Part shown: positions 11,508 to 23,260 of the stretch, piece by piece
How the letters are laid out: the number at the start of each line of letters is the position of its first letter
Numbering within the stretch: position 1 is the first letter of the stretch
Assembly: GCA_964017065.1 (NCBI GenBank)
Contig: OZ024785.1
Span: 9,007,086-9,071,085 of the forward strand
DNA: 64,000 nt
DNA from: Haliclona indistincta
Lineage: Eukaryota; Porifera; Demospongiae; Haplosclerida; Chalinidae
Direction of reading: 5' to 3'
The notes under the pieces: model-generated
What the model saw: only the letters and a program-made list of their open reading frames with translations
The model's database searches: none
Told to the model about the DNA's origin: nothing
Position numbers and translations under genes: made by a program

Positions 11508-13030
11508 ATCTACTTTGTATAAATCTCATTAAACCCGAATGGAACATCTTCATTGCTAGTGCTTTCATCACCACAGATCCTTAGTAGTCACTAGTAAGAG
11601 AATAATGTGTCTTGTGGAACCAGACCAGATGCATTGCAATACCCTTTCTCTATTAATTGTTTCACATTAAGTTTTTACTGTCCCATATTATTGTAGAGTA
11701 GAACATGTTTCCATTGAAATGACCCTCGCAAAATAGTCATTACCAACTGTACCATCAAAATAATCAAGTTGACTATAACATAGAAGGCATTGTTGAGTAC
11801 AAACTCAGAGGAAAATATTCATTTAATGCCGTGACAATTTTTATTAATTATGATTTATACAAAGCAAATGATACAATAAATAGAAAAATTATGACAAGGT
11901 CCACGAAACAAAGGTGCCACGGATGGAGATGGCATTGCCCCTTTGGATTGCAATTGAGAGGCGTTGGATCAGATAAGATGTTGATTTGGGATCACCAGAA
12001 TGTCGATAGAGTCTTTTACCAAGAGATTTAACAAAGGAGAGAGTCTTGGACCCGAAAACACCCGAGGTTTCAATAGCAATGGGAACAAAAATGTGGGAAC
12101 TGAACAGATCTGCATATGTCACTCTCTTGAGGTCCTCAGCTTTGGCTGCAATCCTGCCAGCAGAGTGAACAGCAAGACTCCTGTGAGACTGAGCAAAGGT
12201 GTCAGGACAGGTAGCATCTCACACCAGAGGTTTTCCAGATGACCAGGGAGCAATTGTAACACCATCAGGCCGCTTTCCATCGCTGCGAGACAGGCCAGTA
12301 GGCTCCAAACGAGCTGGAACATGGGCAGAGGAAAGGGCTCTGCAGACAATGTCATTTAAGACAGATTATAATGGTGTGTTATGGGTTGACAAAGAATAGT
12401 GATGGCTACAATCACAGTTTATCTAAGAGTGCTTTGAGCACACAAAGATGACTTTTAAGGACAAACTATTGCATGATCAATAATGCATTCATTTAATTAC
12501 AGCAAAGCCTCATTTCAATAATAGTCTTGTGGCTAAAAATGATTACAGGTATTACTGCTAGCAATGCTGATGCCATCAACATTGTTACCAAATTAATATT
12601 GCATTCTATCTCTCTCTGCAATGAAAATCAATTGAGCCTTTCTCCATCCACACACCTGGATGTATAAGAGATGTTGTGTGAGCAGATAGCTACCTCCTGA
12701 TGTCACATGTCCACATTTACCCTCACTCCAATCTAGCTGAATCTATGCTGGGGGACATGTATGACATGTTGAGTTGAAGTAGGCTACTCTAGTCTATTCA
12801 CTGCTGCTGCCATAAACCTGTTCTATTTGACTGTAGACATGATGAGCATGTCTATAGTGTTACATGTATCTTTGTCTTCATCTCCTCACTCAAGCTTACC
12901 AAAGAGAATAGTGAGTGACCGCTACTGTTTAGCTTACTAAGTACCTCTTTATTGAACCTATACTGATGATGAGCATTTAACAGCAACGTCATTCTTTTGT
13001 AAGAAAATGTATCCTTCTGACGGCTGCCTT
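11508..13030 (-). pseudogene. Decayed lectin-like copy, split by a LINE insertion
   Basis: Reverse-strand remnants follow the order of the intact genes. First comes the C-terminal end (TTTGTATAAATCTCATTAAA, 11515-11760), then after the insertion a Cys-rich middle (12640-12760) and a GSSSGWTR-like piece (12770-12860). Many indels and stops break it, so it is not coding. Related relics occur at 26100-27650, 29985-30860, 33050-33640, 35640-36200, 42300-42840 and 45000-45460, making the relic part of the repeating array unit. Confidence 0.7.
11828..12497 (-). mobile_element. Non-LTR retrotransposon 3' fragment, chimeric
   Basis: Reverse-strand reading gives the C-terminal tail that follows reverse transcriptase in many LINE-type proteins: DGV, WDATCPD, FVPIAIETSGVFG, LIQRLSIAIQRGNA. 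Here a frameshift near 12120 splits it. An 11-bp direct repeat (ATTCATTTAAT) at 11817-11827 and 12487-12497 flanks the insert as a target-site duplication. The 5' portion (about 12360-12490) is not LINE but a copy of a sequence found in every array unit (ATAATGGTGTGTTATGGG), so the insert looks chimeric. Confidence 0.7.
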
Positions 13031-13186
13031 CTGATAAACTATTTTGTCACTTTGGCTTTATACAACCATTGTCATAGACAAAGAGCCTCAAATTATAATG
13101 GTGTGTTATGGGTCGACAAAGAATGGTGATGGCTACAATCACAGTTTATCTAAGAGTGGTTTGAGCACAATAAAGATGACTTTTAA

Positions 13187-13849
13187 GGTGGCGGGTACCT
13201 TTTTAGTGCGCACAATAATACGCGCAGTATGCGCAATATGAATATCATTACTTCAGGGCAACCACGGCGCCCGCGCAACAGGCTACATTGTAGAATGGGG
13301 TGGTAATTATATTCATAACAGCCAGCTGTTTTGGCAAGGAAAAAAACTGAAGTATCGAAACTTCTCGCCAAATTTAAGCAGAATCGTAGCATCTTATAAT
13401 GGCTAACCTGGACGAGTGTGTAGCTAAGCACATTTTCTAGGTCGTGTCGGATGGTTTTGTGGAAATTCGTTCTTAAAATTTAGGTAGCTCTGGCTTTGTG
13501 TAGCCCACTGGCGTATTCTCGACGATATAAGCTCATAAATCAGATGAAGGAAATAATTTTCCGAAAAGCATCCGACACGACCTAGAAAATTGTAATAGCT
13601 TACTATTGGGCTGCTGATCGTGGTCCTGCTAGCCGCTCACGTTCACAAATTTGGTGAGAAAAATTGCTACAACGTTCGTGTAAGCCGTGCACTTCGCGCT
13701 CTACAGATTTTGCCGAGAGTTGTTTTATATGCTAGGACGCATAGTATGATGCTTCGCAGCGAGTTTTGCACTGCTTGGATCTTTCAGTCGGACGTTCTGA
13801 GCCCTCTAAAAATCTCATTAATATTCATAGCGAACGGGTGCCCGCCACC
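13187..13849. mobile_element. piggyBac-like non-autonomous element with TTAA duplication
   Basis: Ends are inverted repeats (GGTGGCGGGTACC at the left, GGGTGCCCGCCACC at the right). Both ends abut TTAA (13183-13186 and 13850-13853). Unit copies without the element read straight through CTTTTAAGGACAA. TTAA duplication is characteristic of piggyBac-type transposition. No transposase ORF. A nested inverted pair (TCTAGGTCGTGTCGGATG near 13437, its complement near 13569) lies inside. Confidence 0.75.
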
Positions 13850-13914
13850 TTAAGGACAAGCTGTTGCATGACTGATAATGCCTCTTTGTGTACCTTTAGA
13901 GCAAATTTGGAGCT

Positions 13915-14112
13915 TATATAAACCACTACTAACAGCAATTTTATAAACCACTACTAACAGCAATTTTATAAACCACTACTAACAGCAAGTTTATAAACCA
14001 CTAATAACAGCAGTTTTATAAACCACTACTAACAGCAATTTTATAAACCACTACTAACAGCAATTTTATAAACCACTACTAACAGCAATTTTATAAACCA
14101 CTACTAACATCA
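13915..14112. repeat. 25-bp minisatellite, ~8 copies
   Basis: Tandem copies of TATAAACCACTACTAACAGC plus AATTT. The same unit recurs in blocks at 31060, 33840-33925, 36410, 37020-37110, 43030-43225, 45670-45825 and 47068, always within lectin array units. Confidence 0.9.
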
Positions 14113-14805
14113 ATTTTAAAGAAAATTAAAAAGATTTCTATCGAAATCAAAAGGATGTAGGGTTGTGAAATCTACCACTGGTCAACAATGTAATCTAACA
14201 AGGAACAAGCATGGAATGGTAACACGATTGACTTGCTAACAGACCATAGATCCCTACATCAGTGGCTGCTGTAGTTGACTATAGCTAGTTCAGCTTAGCT
14301 TGTTGCTGTTGACTGACACCTGACGTGCAGACCTGATGTACAGCCACTGATGTAGGGATCTATGGTCTGTTAGCAAGTCAATCGTGTTACCATTCCATGC
14401 TTGTTCCTTGTTAGATTACATTGTTGACCAGTGGTAGATTTCACAACCCTACATCCTTTTGATTTCGATAGAAATCTTTTTAATTTTCTTGTTCGTGTCC
14501 TTTTTTCTTTTTCAGTGAAGTACAGTTCAATATCATGCAATTACTGTGCCATCTTTGTTTCCACCATTGGCTTGGTTTTCCTGTTGTTGATGGCTTTTCT
14601 TTATTATTAACAATTTTAAACTTGTAGCTAAAATAATAATTGTTATGCTGTAGATATCAGCTCGCCTACGCATGCATGAATACAGTGCATACGAGCCCCG
14701 CCCACACTTGTTTACGGCGGTTATAATTATCTGGCAAGGCAGAATGGTGATTCTGCGTTTGCTAGCTTACCGTTCTTCGAAGAATCCAGACAAATATGTG
14801 TTCTC
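14113..14805. mobile_element. Foldback element family A, truncated copy
   Basis: Opens with a near-perfect long inverted repeat: arms about 14117-14273 and 14334-14490 around a ~60 bp spacer. Sequence shared with 46215-46520 follows, then similarity stops near 14805 where the fuller copies continue. No coding capacity seen. Confidence 0.75.
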
Positions 14806-15370
14806 CGTCACCCGGTTCGGAAACCCAGCCCGTCTATTTAGATAAAAACGTTTCTAGTTTTGCCGTCTCGTGAGAGGGCTAGGGTTTCAATAATAATAAA
14901 ACCTTAGAGGGGAGGATCTAATGCAAACGAGCCTACGCCTACTTTATAGTAAAGATGGCTGCTGTTTATAGGAACCTAGAGGCGATTAAATCCACTGAAG
15001 ACGAGTCATTTCTGCTGTCTGGCATTCTATTCTACTACGAGCCAAGTGGACAAGCCTTTTAAACTTCTTTGTGACAATGAAAAGGCGTTGCAACGAGAAG
15101 AAATCTCAGCTAGAACCGGCTGAATGTCATAGCTTGTTTGTGAATTCAAGGTCCTGAACACCTACATGATCTCTGAGTAGAACTGGTGAGTCTACCAATA
15201 GGTAGAAATGGTCAGATTGTATTATAGGAGCATCACTGTTGTTGGTTTTCCTGTAAATAGACTGCCCCTAGCTGCTAGCTATATAGCTCTCTATAGCTAG
15301 TACGCATTCAGCTGCTTTATTTCACAGAGAATTTGTTTCATGCTTGTCTTGTTAACGTATCTGAGGCTAA
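14806..15370 (+). other. No recognised gene; one 35-codon ORF at 14955-15062
   Basis: The only coding-looking stretch is an ATG ORF of 35 codons (MAAVYRNLEAIKSTEDESFL and on to a TAA at 15062) on the plus strand. It could be a lone 5' exon or chance. No continuation with good splice sites was found. The rest shows no family resemblance I can support. Confidence 0.3.
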
Positions 15371-15378
15371 CAGTAGTC

Positions 15379-15590
15379 CGGCGTGGCATGACTATTCGCG
15401 TTCACGGAATAGTCAAAGGACATCAGAATACTGTACGGTACCTGTACCGCAGCCAGCGCCATCGCGTAACACGTGGGTTAGTCACGCCCACGAAAAGTAC
15501 ATCTGCGTTGGCGTAGTCAAATTCCTAAGGTACAGTATTCTAATGGCCCCTGACTATTCTGTGAACGTGAACAGTCAGGCCATGCCTGAC
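15379..15590. mobile_element. Short inverted-repeat element (MITE-like)
   Basis: Arms of about 55 bp face each other: TGACTATTCGCGTTCACGG..AGAATACTGTAC at the left and GTACAGTATTCT..CTGTGAACGTGAACAGTC at the right. The centre is GC-rich. No ORF. Confidence 0.6.
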
Positions 15591-16600
15591 TAGGCTAGCT
15601 GCATGAACAGCACACTTGTAATCACAAACTGAAAAGAACGTTGTCTTGTACAAAAAGTACCGAGCACTTTACCTAGTACCAACGAGCACACACGTCTAGC
15701 CTCTGTTGCACAATAGTTAAAATTAGGCTACTGATACATGAAATTAATTGTGGAGGATGAATGCAGCGAAATGGGTAGAAAAATAATTTGCGCAAAAATT
15801 AATGTGTCTTCCTCTTAACGACACACGTAGCTCACGGGATTCTGAAGAACCGCCCAGTCTCCTGAAAGGTCCACTTTTCTCTCCACTTCCTTAGCCAAAA
15901 TTGAGGCAGCTTGTTTTCAGTGAAAATAGCACATCTATAGGTAGTCCTACGTGACTGTTCATGAGAATTAGCGCAAAAAATCAATCCACACGGCCATCCC
16001 ATGATTTTTAGTAAGACAAACTTTTTGCAGCACAAGAAAAAGAGGCCTTTCCGTAAATTCCTGGCTACGGCCTTGTATAATGAGGGTTTTGTATAAATAA
16101 TGATAGGCATAAAATAGGCTTATTATTGACTGTTGTCTGGTGTGTAGCCCTAGATTTAAGGTTATCGAAATTAATTATTTTCTCTCTCTCTCAGACTATT
16201 AATTTTGTGAAATCAGACAGGGTTATTACTAAACTCCTATTTTGTTCTAGGAGAATGAACATCAGGTTTGTCATAATGAGTGACAATGTGCTGCTTGATT
16301 TGATGGTGTTGTGTCCACAGGTGCAACTGAAAAAGTGATGGTCTAGCAAGTCGTAACAAAACAGATTATAGCTAAGTAGTTATATACTAGTCCAAGTCAT
16401 TCAATATGTATGAACTCTTGGTATTTCGTATCACAATGATTATTTTTATTGTAACAATGAACACACTAGAAGTTCGTAACACACATGGTCTAATTGTATT
16501 ACAATGGTTTGTTACAATGAATCGTACCATCCACTGAAATAGTCCTGAGACAAACAGTTGCAAAATTCTTCCAGTGACCTAGCTTGCAATCTGGTAAGCG
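15591..16600. other. Intergenic, nothing recognised
   Basis: No ORF with a family resemblance, no strong repeat and no RNA gene signature that I can support. The stretch is AT-rich and full of stops in all frames. Confidence 0.5.
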
Positions 16601-16639
16601 CTGATGAAGTGTAGCTTGACTGTAGGAGTAGTTTAATAG

Positions 16640-17337
16640 TGCTTTTAAGAGAAAATGCCGTCTCATAGTGATCTTGAGACTAAGTTGCATACTAATCTGG
16701 TGGACTTGATGGGTAAGAATACAGTGAAAGCAATGAAATGAAGAAAATGACAATTCATAGTGATCTTGAGACTAAAGTGCAGTAAGTTGCAGGTAAGTTG
16801 CATACTAATCTGATGGACTTGATGGGTAAGAATACAGTGAAAGCAATGAAATCAAGAAAATGACAATTCATAGTGTTCTTGAGACTAAAGTGCAGTAAGT
16901 TGCATATTAATCTGGTGGACTTGATGGGTAAGAATACAGTGAAAGCACTGAAATGAAGAAAATGTCACTTCATAGTGATCTTGAGACTAAAGTGCAGTAA
17001 GTTGCAGGTAAGTTGCATACTAATCTGATGGACTTGATGGGTAAGAATACAGTGAAAGCACTGAAATGAAGAAAATGACAATTCATAGTGATCTTGAGAC
17101 TAAAGTGCAGTAAGTTGCAGGTAAGTTGCATACTAATCTGATGGACTTGATGGGTAAGAATACAGTGAAAGCAATGAAATCAAGAAAATGACAATTCATA
17201 GTGTTCTTGAGACTAAAGTGCAGTAAGTTGCATATTAATCTGGTGGACTTGATGGGTAAGAATACAGTGAAAGCACTGAAATGAAGAAAATGTCACTTCA
17301 TAGTGATCTTGTGACTGAAGTGCTGTAAGTTGCATAC
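16640..17337. repeat. Satellite with 102- and 113-bp monomers
   Basis: The landmark TGGACTTGATGGGTAAGAAT recurs at 16701, 16814, 16916, 17029, 17142 and 17244, giving spacings of 113, 102, 113, 113 and 102. The longer monomer has an 11-bp internal duplication (GTAAGTTGCA region). The array runs into the run of N, so its true length is unknown. Confidence 0.9.
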
Positions 17338-17537
17338 NNNNNNNNNNNNNNNNNNNNNNNNNNNNNNNNNNNNNNNNNNNNNNNNNNNNNNNNNNNNNNN
17401 NNNNNNNNNNNNNNNNNNNNNNNNNNNNNNNNNNNNNNNNNNNNNNNNNNNNNNNNNNNNNNNNNNNNNNNNNNNNNNNNNNNNNNNNNNNNNNNNNNNN
17501 NNNNNNNNNNNNNNNNNNNNNNNNNNNNNNNNNNNNN
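17338..17537. other. Assembly gap, 200 N
   Basis: Exactly 200 N lie between the satellite and the GA tract of the WASHC2 second copy. The round number suggests a placeholder, so distance and even adjacency across it are uncertain. Confidence 0.95.
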
Positions 17538-20500
17538 GAGGGAGAGAGAGAGCAGGTGATGTTGACATAGTCACTAAGGTAACCTAACCCCACCTCTAAG
17601 CAATTGTGGTATGAAAATGGAAACTGTACATACAAAATAGTATTCAACGATCTTACCTTTTTAGCTTTTGTTTTCTTCTTTTCAACTGGTGCTGGCTCCT
17701 CTTCTTCCTCTTCATCCTCTCCAAACAGACTTCCTCCTCCTCCAAACATTGGGACTGCTCCAGCTGGTCTCTTCTTCTTTGACTTCTTCCCCGATCCAGT
17801 GCTCCTGATGCTAGCCTCTAGCTCATTGCTACGCTGGGACTCCATTAACCCACTTCTGCCTCCTCCTGATTCCTGGGAACAAGTAATTTTCGACAAACAT
17901 GTACATCACAGTGGAATGTGCATTGTGGATTTGCGTAAAGCATAAAATAGACACGAATTGCTGTGTTAATATTTTGCATGTTTTAATTTTCGTTACAAGG
18001 ACAGACGACAAAAATATTCTAACACCAAAAAATTTATGATAAACACATTTCTTATTCTTGCCTCAAGAAAGAGACAAGAGCTTCTTTCTCTGTTACCTAG
18101 CTACACGTACATGTATCTGTCACATGTTTGGGTGCTACAAGGCTAACATCATCTAATATTACTGTACTATCAATTGAGTACACTTTCACTAGTAGCAGCA
18201 GCCCTGATAATCTATCCTATCATCAGTTACTAAGGAAACGCTATACACACTGCCATGTCTATGTTGATATGACTACACTAGATGTCAGAGGAAGACATTA
18301 TACTGTTGTTCAAGTGTAAGTATGAGAGAAGGAAGTCTTCATTCTTACTTGTTCTTCAGGTATGTCATCATCAAATAGTCCACCTCCTCCTCCTCCTCCA
18401 CTGAACAGACCACTCCCCTTAGCAAGAGGCGTGTCCTCATCTTCCTCTGGCTCATCCTCTCCAAACAGATCATTACCTGAAGAATGCAGCCACATACAGT
18501 ACACACATGTATGATACATACCGCATGCATAGCAACCATTGTAGACAAGCTAACAACAGTGAAATAGCTAATTGTGGTTTATACAAGGATTAATTTTGGG
18601 AATTATGGTTCTCATGAAACAATAATTATGAATTTGATGCTCTTTCAGAATCAAAAAGTGACTGTGTTCAGAGAATAGCTTCTATATTGTAGCATATCTT
18701 ACTTGTTTTGGAGGATTTGCTTGCACTCCTCTTTCTCTTTGCCTTGCTCTCCTTGTCCTTCTTCTTTTTCTTCTTTTTGTCCTTCTTTGGAGCAGCCATG
18801 TCTCCCTCCTCTTCATCATCATCGTCCTTCTTAGCTCCTCTACCAAGACGAGCAGCAAGCTCAGCTTGGAACCCACCGAGAGGTGCCGCCTAAGAAGAAA
18901 AAAGACAATAAATCTGGGCTCAAATTTGAATACGGACAATGAAACAACTTGTTTTTCAAAATGCACTACTTGTGCTTGTGTTTGAATTCCACTCACTTCC
19001 TCTTCTTCTTCATCTTCCTCTTCCTCTTCACTAGAGGATGCTGACTCTTGCACCCTTTTCTTGGGCTTGGCTCTTCTTCCTTCTTCCTCTGAGTCATCTT
19101 CATCTGATGAGCCTTTACCACTCTCACCCGATATGATACTGTACTCCTCATCACTCTCATCATCGGAACCAAACTACAAGAAGCATAAATAAAATTCGGT
19201 GGTAAAAGCTTAAATTTTATAATGAAAGTCAAAATTATTGTACAACATTGTACATTTATGTGAACTCACAAGATCATCCGACTTCTTTTTCTTCTTTCGT
19301 AACTTGGGAGTCTGTTCTTCAGTCTCTGTCTCGACATCCTCTTGTTCCTCTTCTTCTTCTTCATCTTCTGTATCATACAAACCGCCGGCTCTCTCATCTA
19401 TGAAAGTGAAGTGAAAAGATAACTTCTTGGTGTATATTAGTGTTGCCGTCACCTTCAGAGTCACTGGCATACTCGCCCAAGCCAACGTCATCCTCTTGTA
19501 GAAATGCTGGAGTGCCGATGCGAAGAGGGAGTGGTCTAAGAGAATATGTGTCCCTAGGTTCTAATATAGGGTCAGCTGAACCAGGAAGGTAGCTTTCGTC
19601 ATCCTCATCCTCTGAATCCTCTGAGAGACAGAGAGAGAAAGAGAGAGAGAGAGGAGAGAGAGGAAGGAAGGAAGTAAAAAAGAGAAAAGTGATGTGCTTT
19701 AATCATACCGCCTTCTTGTTTCACAATTTCGAGTTCTTCAAAATCGTCTTCTAACACTTTCAGTCCACACGCCAGTGCACTAACTATCTTTGCCTTCACT
19801 TTCATTTGTTTCTCCTCTTTCAGCTTGTCCTATGAAACAGCAGCAACCAAAAGAAGAAAATTGTAAAAGCTACTGCACACACTAAAGACATACCTCATCT
19901 TTCTCCTGTTCGCCGCCTTCTTCCTGGGCACCGTCTTCTTTCTCATTTCTCTCCACATAAACTCGCTGGAAGAGAAGAGGGAGGTTGATAAACATAAATG
20001 AAATGACACAAATGCTCACATTTTCCACAAACTGGATATTAGCTAGCATCATGAAGTCATTGTAAACGTTGTTCATTCGAGTGTCTGTGTTCTTTGTCTC
20101 GTGGTCGAGAGTGTCCACTTGTTTCTCGATCTCGTGAGTACGGGAGAGAAGATTTTGAGAAAACTCCTTCAAATACAGCAGCATCTGTGAGAGAAATTGT
20201 ACCAGAATGCACCAATGTTCAAGTGTTACTAATGTAGTGTGTGCCGTGCCTTTTGAACAAAATGTTTACAGACATTATTTTTGTGTGAGAGATAAGCATC
20301 AGTATTTTGAATAGTATGATTATTCTGGATTGCAGACTTGTGAAAACTCATTTCAGTTTTTCATCTACACCGCCTTAGAACTTTGAATTTTACAGCTATT
20401 AATCAAGGGTGTCACATGCAAATTTGTGTGATATTATGCGTCAATTTTTTCTGAAACTTGAAATTTGTGACTGACATTCCTCTATCTTTAAAAAAATTGA

Positions 20501-20917
20501 ATCCAGTACCTATATGCTTGTGTATATTTTATGCCTCTAATATTAAAAGCGAAGTTTATAAAATGAGATCTCTCAAATTATGCCTGCATGGTATATCACA
20601 TGCTTGACACACTGACTCACCCCAGCATCAGCCGCCAGGGTCCACTCATGGCTGTTGTTCCTCATCTGAGATATGTTCCATGCCTTCTCCCATGACTTCT
20701 TGTCATCTGGAGCGGCTCCTCCGCCGCTGTCTGCTGGGGCAGCTGGTGGAGCAGCAGGAGCAGTGCTGTCCCCAGGCACTGGAGGAGGAGGGGGCGGAGG
20801 AGGGGACGTGTCAGGTAGAGGAGGTGGTGGTGGCGGTGGTGGGGGAGGAGGTGATATAGGTGGAGGTGGGGGAGGAGGAGGAGGTGGTGGGGGAGGAGGA
20901 GGGGGTAGAGTAGCCAT
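17538..20917 (-). pseudogene. WASHC2: WASHC2 copy 2, exons 1-10 only, 3' part lost or in gap
   Basis: Near-identical to 3990-7413 in exon order and introns. Exon 1 is 20917-20621 with the poly-proline start, and the last visible exon is about 17660-17872. Each exon stays open, so the piece may be part of a real gene hidden by the gap. Beyond exon 10 only the GA tract is present before the N run. Differences from copy 1 include two fewer prolines in the first proline tract, small acidic-run changes and intron indels. It could be a truncated duplicate, an intact duplicate with unassembled middle, or an uncollapsed allele. I call it broken only because no tail exons are visible. Confidence 0.6.
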
Positions 20918-21236
20918 AGCTACCTGCTGAGGTAAGAGGAAACATGTAAAGTGGGAGGGACCTTTGCTCTTTAAATTATCACACTAAGCACGATGAGCTT
21001 GCGAGTACTTCAGCTTACCTAGGTTGTGTTGCTGCAGCTGATACCTCGCGGTGTAACTGCCAAGTAGATTCTTAATTTAAGCGTCGAGCAGCCAACACAG
21101 CCTAACCGGGTCAGCACAGCGCAGCGAGAGAGTGGCGGGTCACATGAAATAAACCACGCCTATTAACGGTTACGCCTATCTGCAAAGGGGAATTCCCTTT
21201 CATCGACGGTGTTAGAGGGTGTGGCTGGTAGCCAGC
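20918..21236. promoter_or_regulatory. Second divergent promoter region
   Basis: Same head-to-head arrangement and nearly the same sequence as 7414-7742, including the WASHC2 5'UTR intron signals. One of two short direct GAGAGTG repeats in copy 1 is missing here. Confidence 0.5.
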
Positions 21237-23009
21237 ATGAGCACTTCTAATTCTCCTCCTTCGGCTAAGAAGAAGGTGATCTAGGCTAAAATTTTTGCTT
21301 TTGTGAATCGTCTACTCTTTATGCTTGTTTTGTAATTTTTTTTGGTTGTGCAGAAATCTTCCACGGACGAAGATGAGATATTGTATGTGAACGATGAACA
21401 TGAGAAAGGTGTGGTGGATATTCCTGTTCCAGATGGCTTCAGAGATCTGTCACTGGATCACAAACCACTAGGCTGCCTCTGCAGTGAGATAAAGGTACGA
21501 GTAGTCAGGAGTTCCATACAGAGGACTCACTTCCTCACCATTCTTCAGAAACCGTCCGAATGGCAGCAATATCAGTTAACACAAGACCAGATTGATCAGT
21601 TCTGGCGTGACGGGTACCTCACAAACCTACCTGTGCTCTCTAGCGAGCAATGTGACAAGTTACTGAAGGAGTACAGTGTCTTCTTGGTGAGCAAGCAACA
21701 GCAAGTCCAGACTCCATTACTCTGTCCTTCTAGGATCCTGATAAGCCTCATGATGGGCATGGTTTGTTTTACGAGTTTCATCGTAATCAGAGCGGAGATC
21801 CTAACAATGTGTTGCTGCATGCCCTTGGGCACTGGAGGATGTCGCCAGCATTCCACGACCTCTGCTTCCTACCAACCATAGCGGTCAGTGAAACAAGCCA
21901 CCATCTTTACACTCCTATTCTACTCATATTGCTTCAGGTACCAGCAGCTCAGCTCATCAACCCTAGCAAGAAGTGCTCCTCTATTAGACTATGGCACGAT
22001 CAACTGTTTTCTAAACCACCACATCACGGAGGAGTGGTTGCATGGTTAGTTAAACCTTTTATGTTAGCTGTAATAAAGTGCTTATGTTTGAATTGAGGTT
22101 TTTCATCTAATGCAACAATTCAAGATGTTTCAGTTATTTTCAGAAATGACTTCCCTTAGCCATGTACCCAGGCTCTCTGGCAGTGATTTAATTATATGTG
22201 GGTGGTGAAATACGGGGCGACGATTCACCACCAGCATAATATTATAATTAAAATAGAGCCTGGGTACGAGACTAGACTTCCTGTATTTGCTCATTGTAAT
22301 CGCTCTTCTCTTCTTGTGCAATACAGGCACCAGGACTACAGCTACTGGACTAGAACCAAGCCAATGCTACACATGACAGTGAGCACTGTCCTATTATCCT
22401 CTATCCTATATTCCATCCCATGTCTATTCTCAGGTCCACATTGCTCTAGATGATCAAACACTTGAGAACGGTGGTCTGCACTTCATACCGGGATCACACA
22501 GGTAGTATCAAAGATAGTGACTTTCTGTTAATTGTCATCGTTTCACAGATGGTCTCGTAAGGGTATGCCTCTGCCGATTACAGATGCCTCTTTCGGTGAC
22601 ATGGAATCAATCAAGCGAGTGCTGACAGAGGAGGAGAAGAAAGGATTCAAACCAGTTCCTTCTGGTCTCAAGAAAGGTCACGCCAGCTTCCATCACCCGC
22701 TCATGGTTCATGGGTCATATGCTAACAAGTGAGTGATCAATATTCTTCAAGTCTGGAGCATCTTACTCACTGAGGCTATTAACTTAGGTCAGATCGATCT
22801 CGAAGAGCAGCTGTTGTCAACTATATAAGTGATGGTGTAGTGTCTGATTCAAATGAATCATTGCTCAATGGAGTTCCTGTTGTTAAAAAGGTATAATATG
22901 CACACTGTACTAATCTGCACACTGTTGATCTACTTGTTTCATATAGGGAGAAAGACTTTGTGGACAGTTCTTCCCAGTTGTGTATGATCCACAGTGGTCC
23001 TCTACTTAA
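21237..23009 (+). CDS. Phytanoyl-CoA dioxygenase family protein, copy 2
   Basis: Complete duplicate of the gene at 7743-9512, with all ten exons and splice sites preserved and stop TAA at 23007-23009. The HxD motif (WHQD, now CAC CAG GAC), VHGSYANK and the Arg-rich SDRSRRA segment are kept; one Pro of the copy 1 DRPRR has become Ser. Other changes are conservative (FWRDGYLTN for FWHDGYLTN). No frameshift is seen, so it is probably functional or very recent. The foldback insertion in intron 5 is shared, so it predates the duplication. It converges on lectin-like gene L2, as copy 1 does on L1. Confidence 0.85.
22164..22274. repeat. Foldback element in dioxygenase copy 2 intron 5
   Basis: Counterpart of 8668-8772 with better preserved ends: TGTACCCAGGCTCTCTGGC at the left and GAGCCTGGGTACGAGACTAG at the right form the inverted pair. 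Confidence 0.7.
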
Positions 23010-23260
23010 CTATACATGTACCTGAGCTGCATTTTTAATTTTTAAATAATTATAAGCTGGTATGTCGAGAGGTAGGATGGAAATTTAATTAGGCAGTGTG
23101 ATTTACGAAATACACATTGCATGCAACAACAAGTTGCTAAACATATTTATCGCATATTATAGTACGAATCACAAGATATGCTATTGAGCACATTACAGAC
23201 TAATACTAAAGCTTGGTCCAATCTTTTGGAACACTATTATGTGCGTGGTACAAGATTCAT

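Noticed and set aside
13915..14112. CRISPR-like regular repeats
   Set aside because: Repeats are contiguous without unique spacers and the genes are eukaryotic, so this is a minisatellite.
17213..17896. ORF running across the N gap
   Set aside because: Reading through unknown bases joins an exon to satellite; only the WASHC2 exon part is real.
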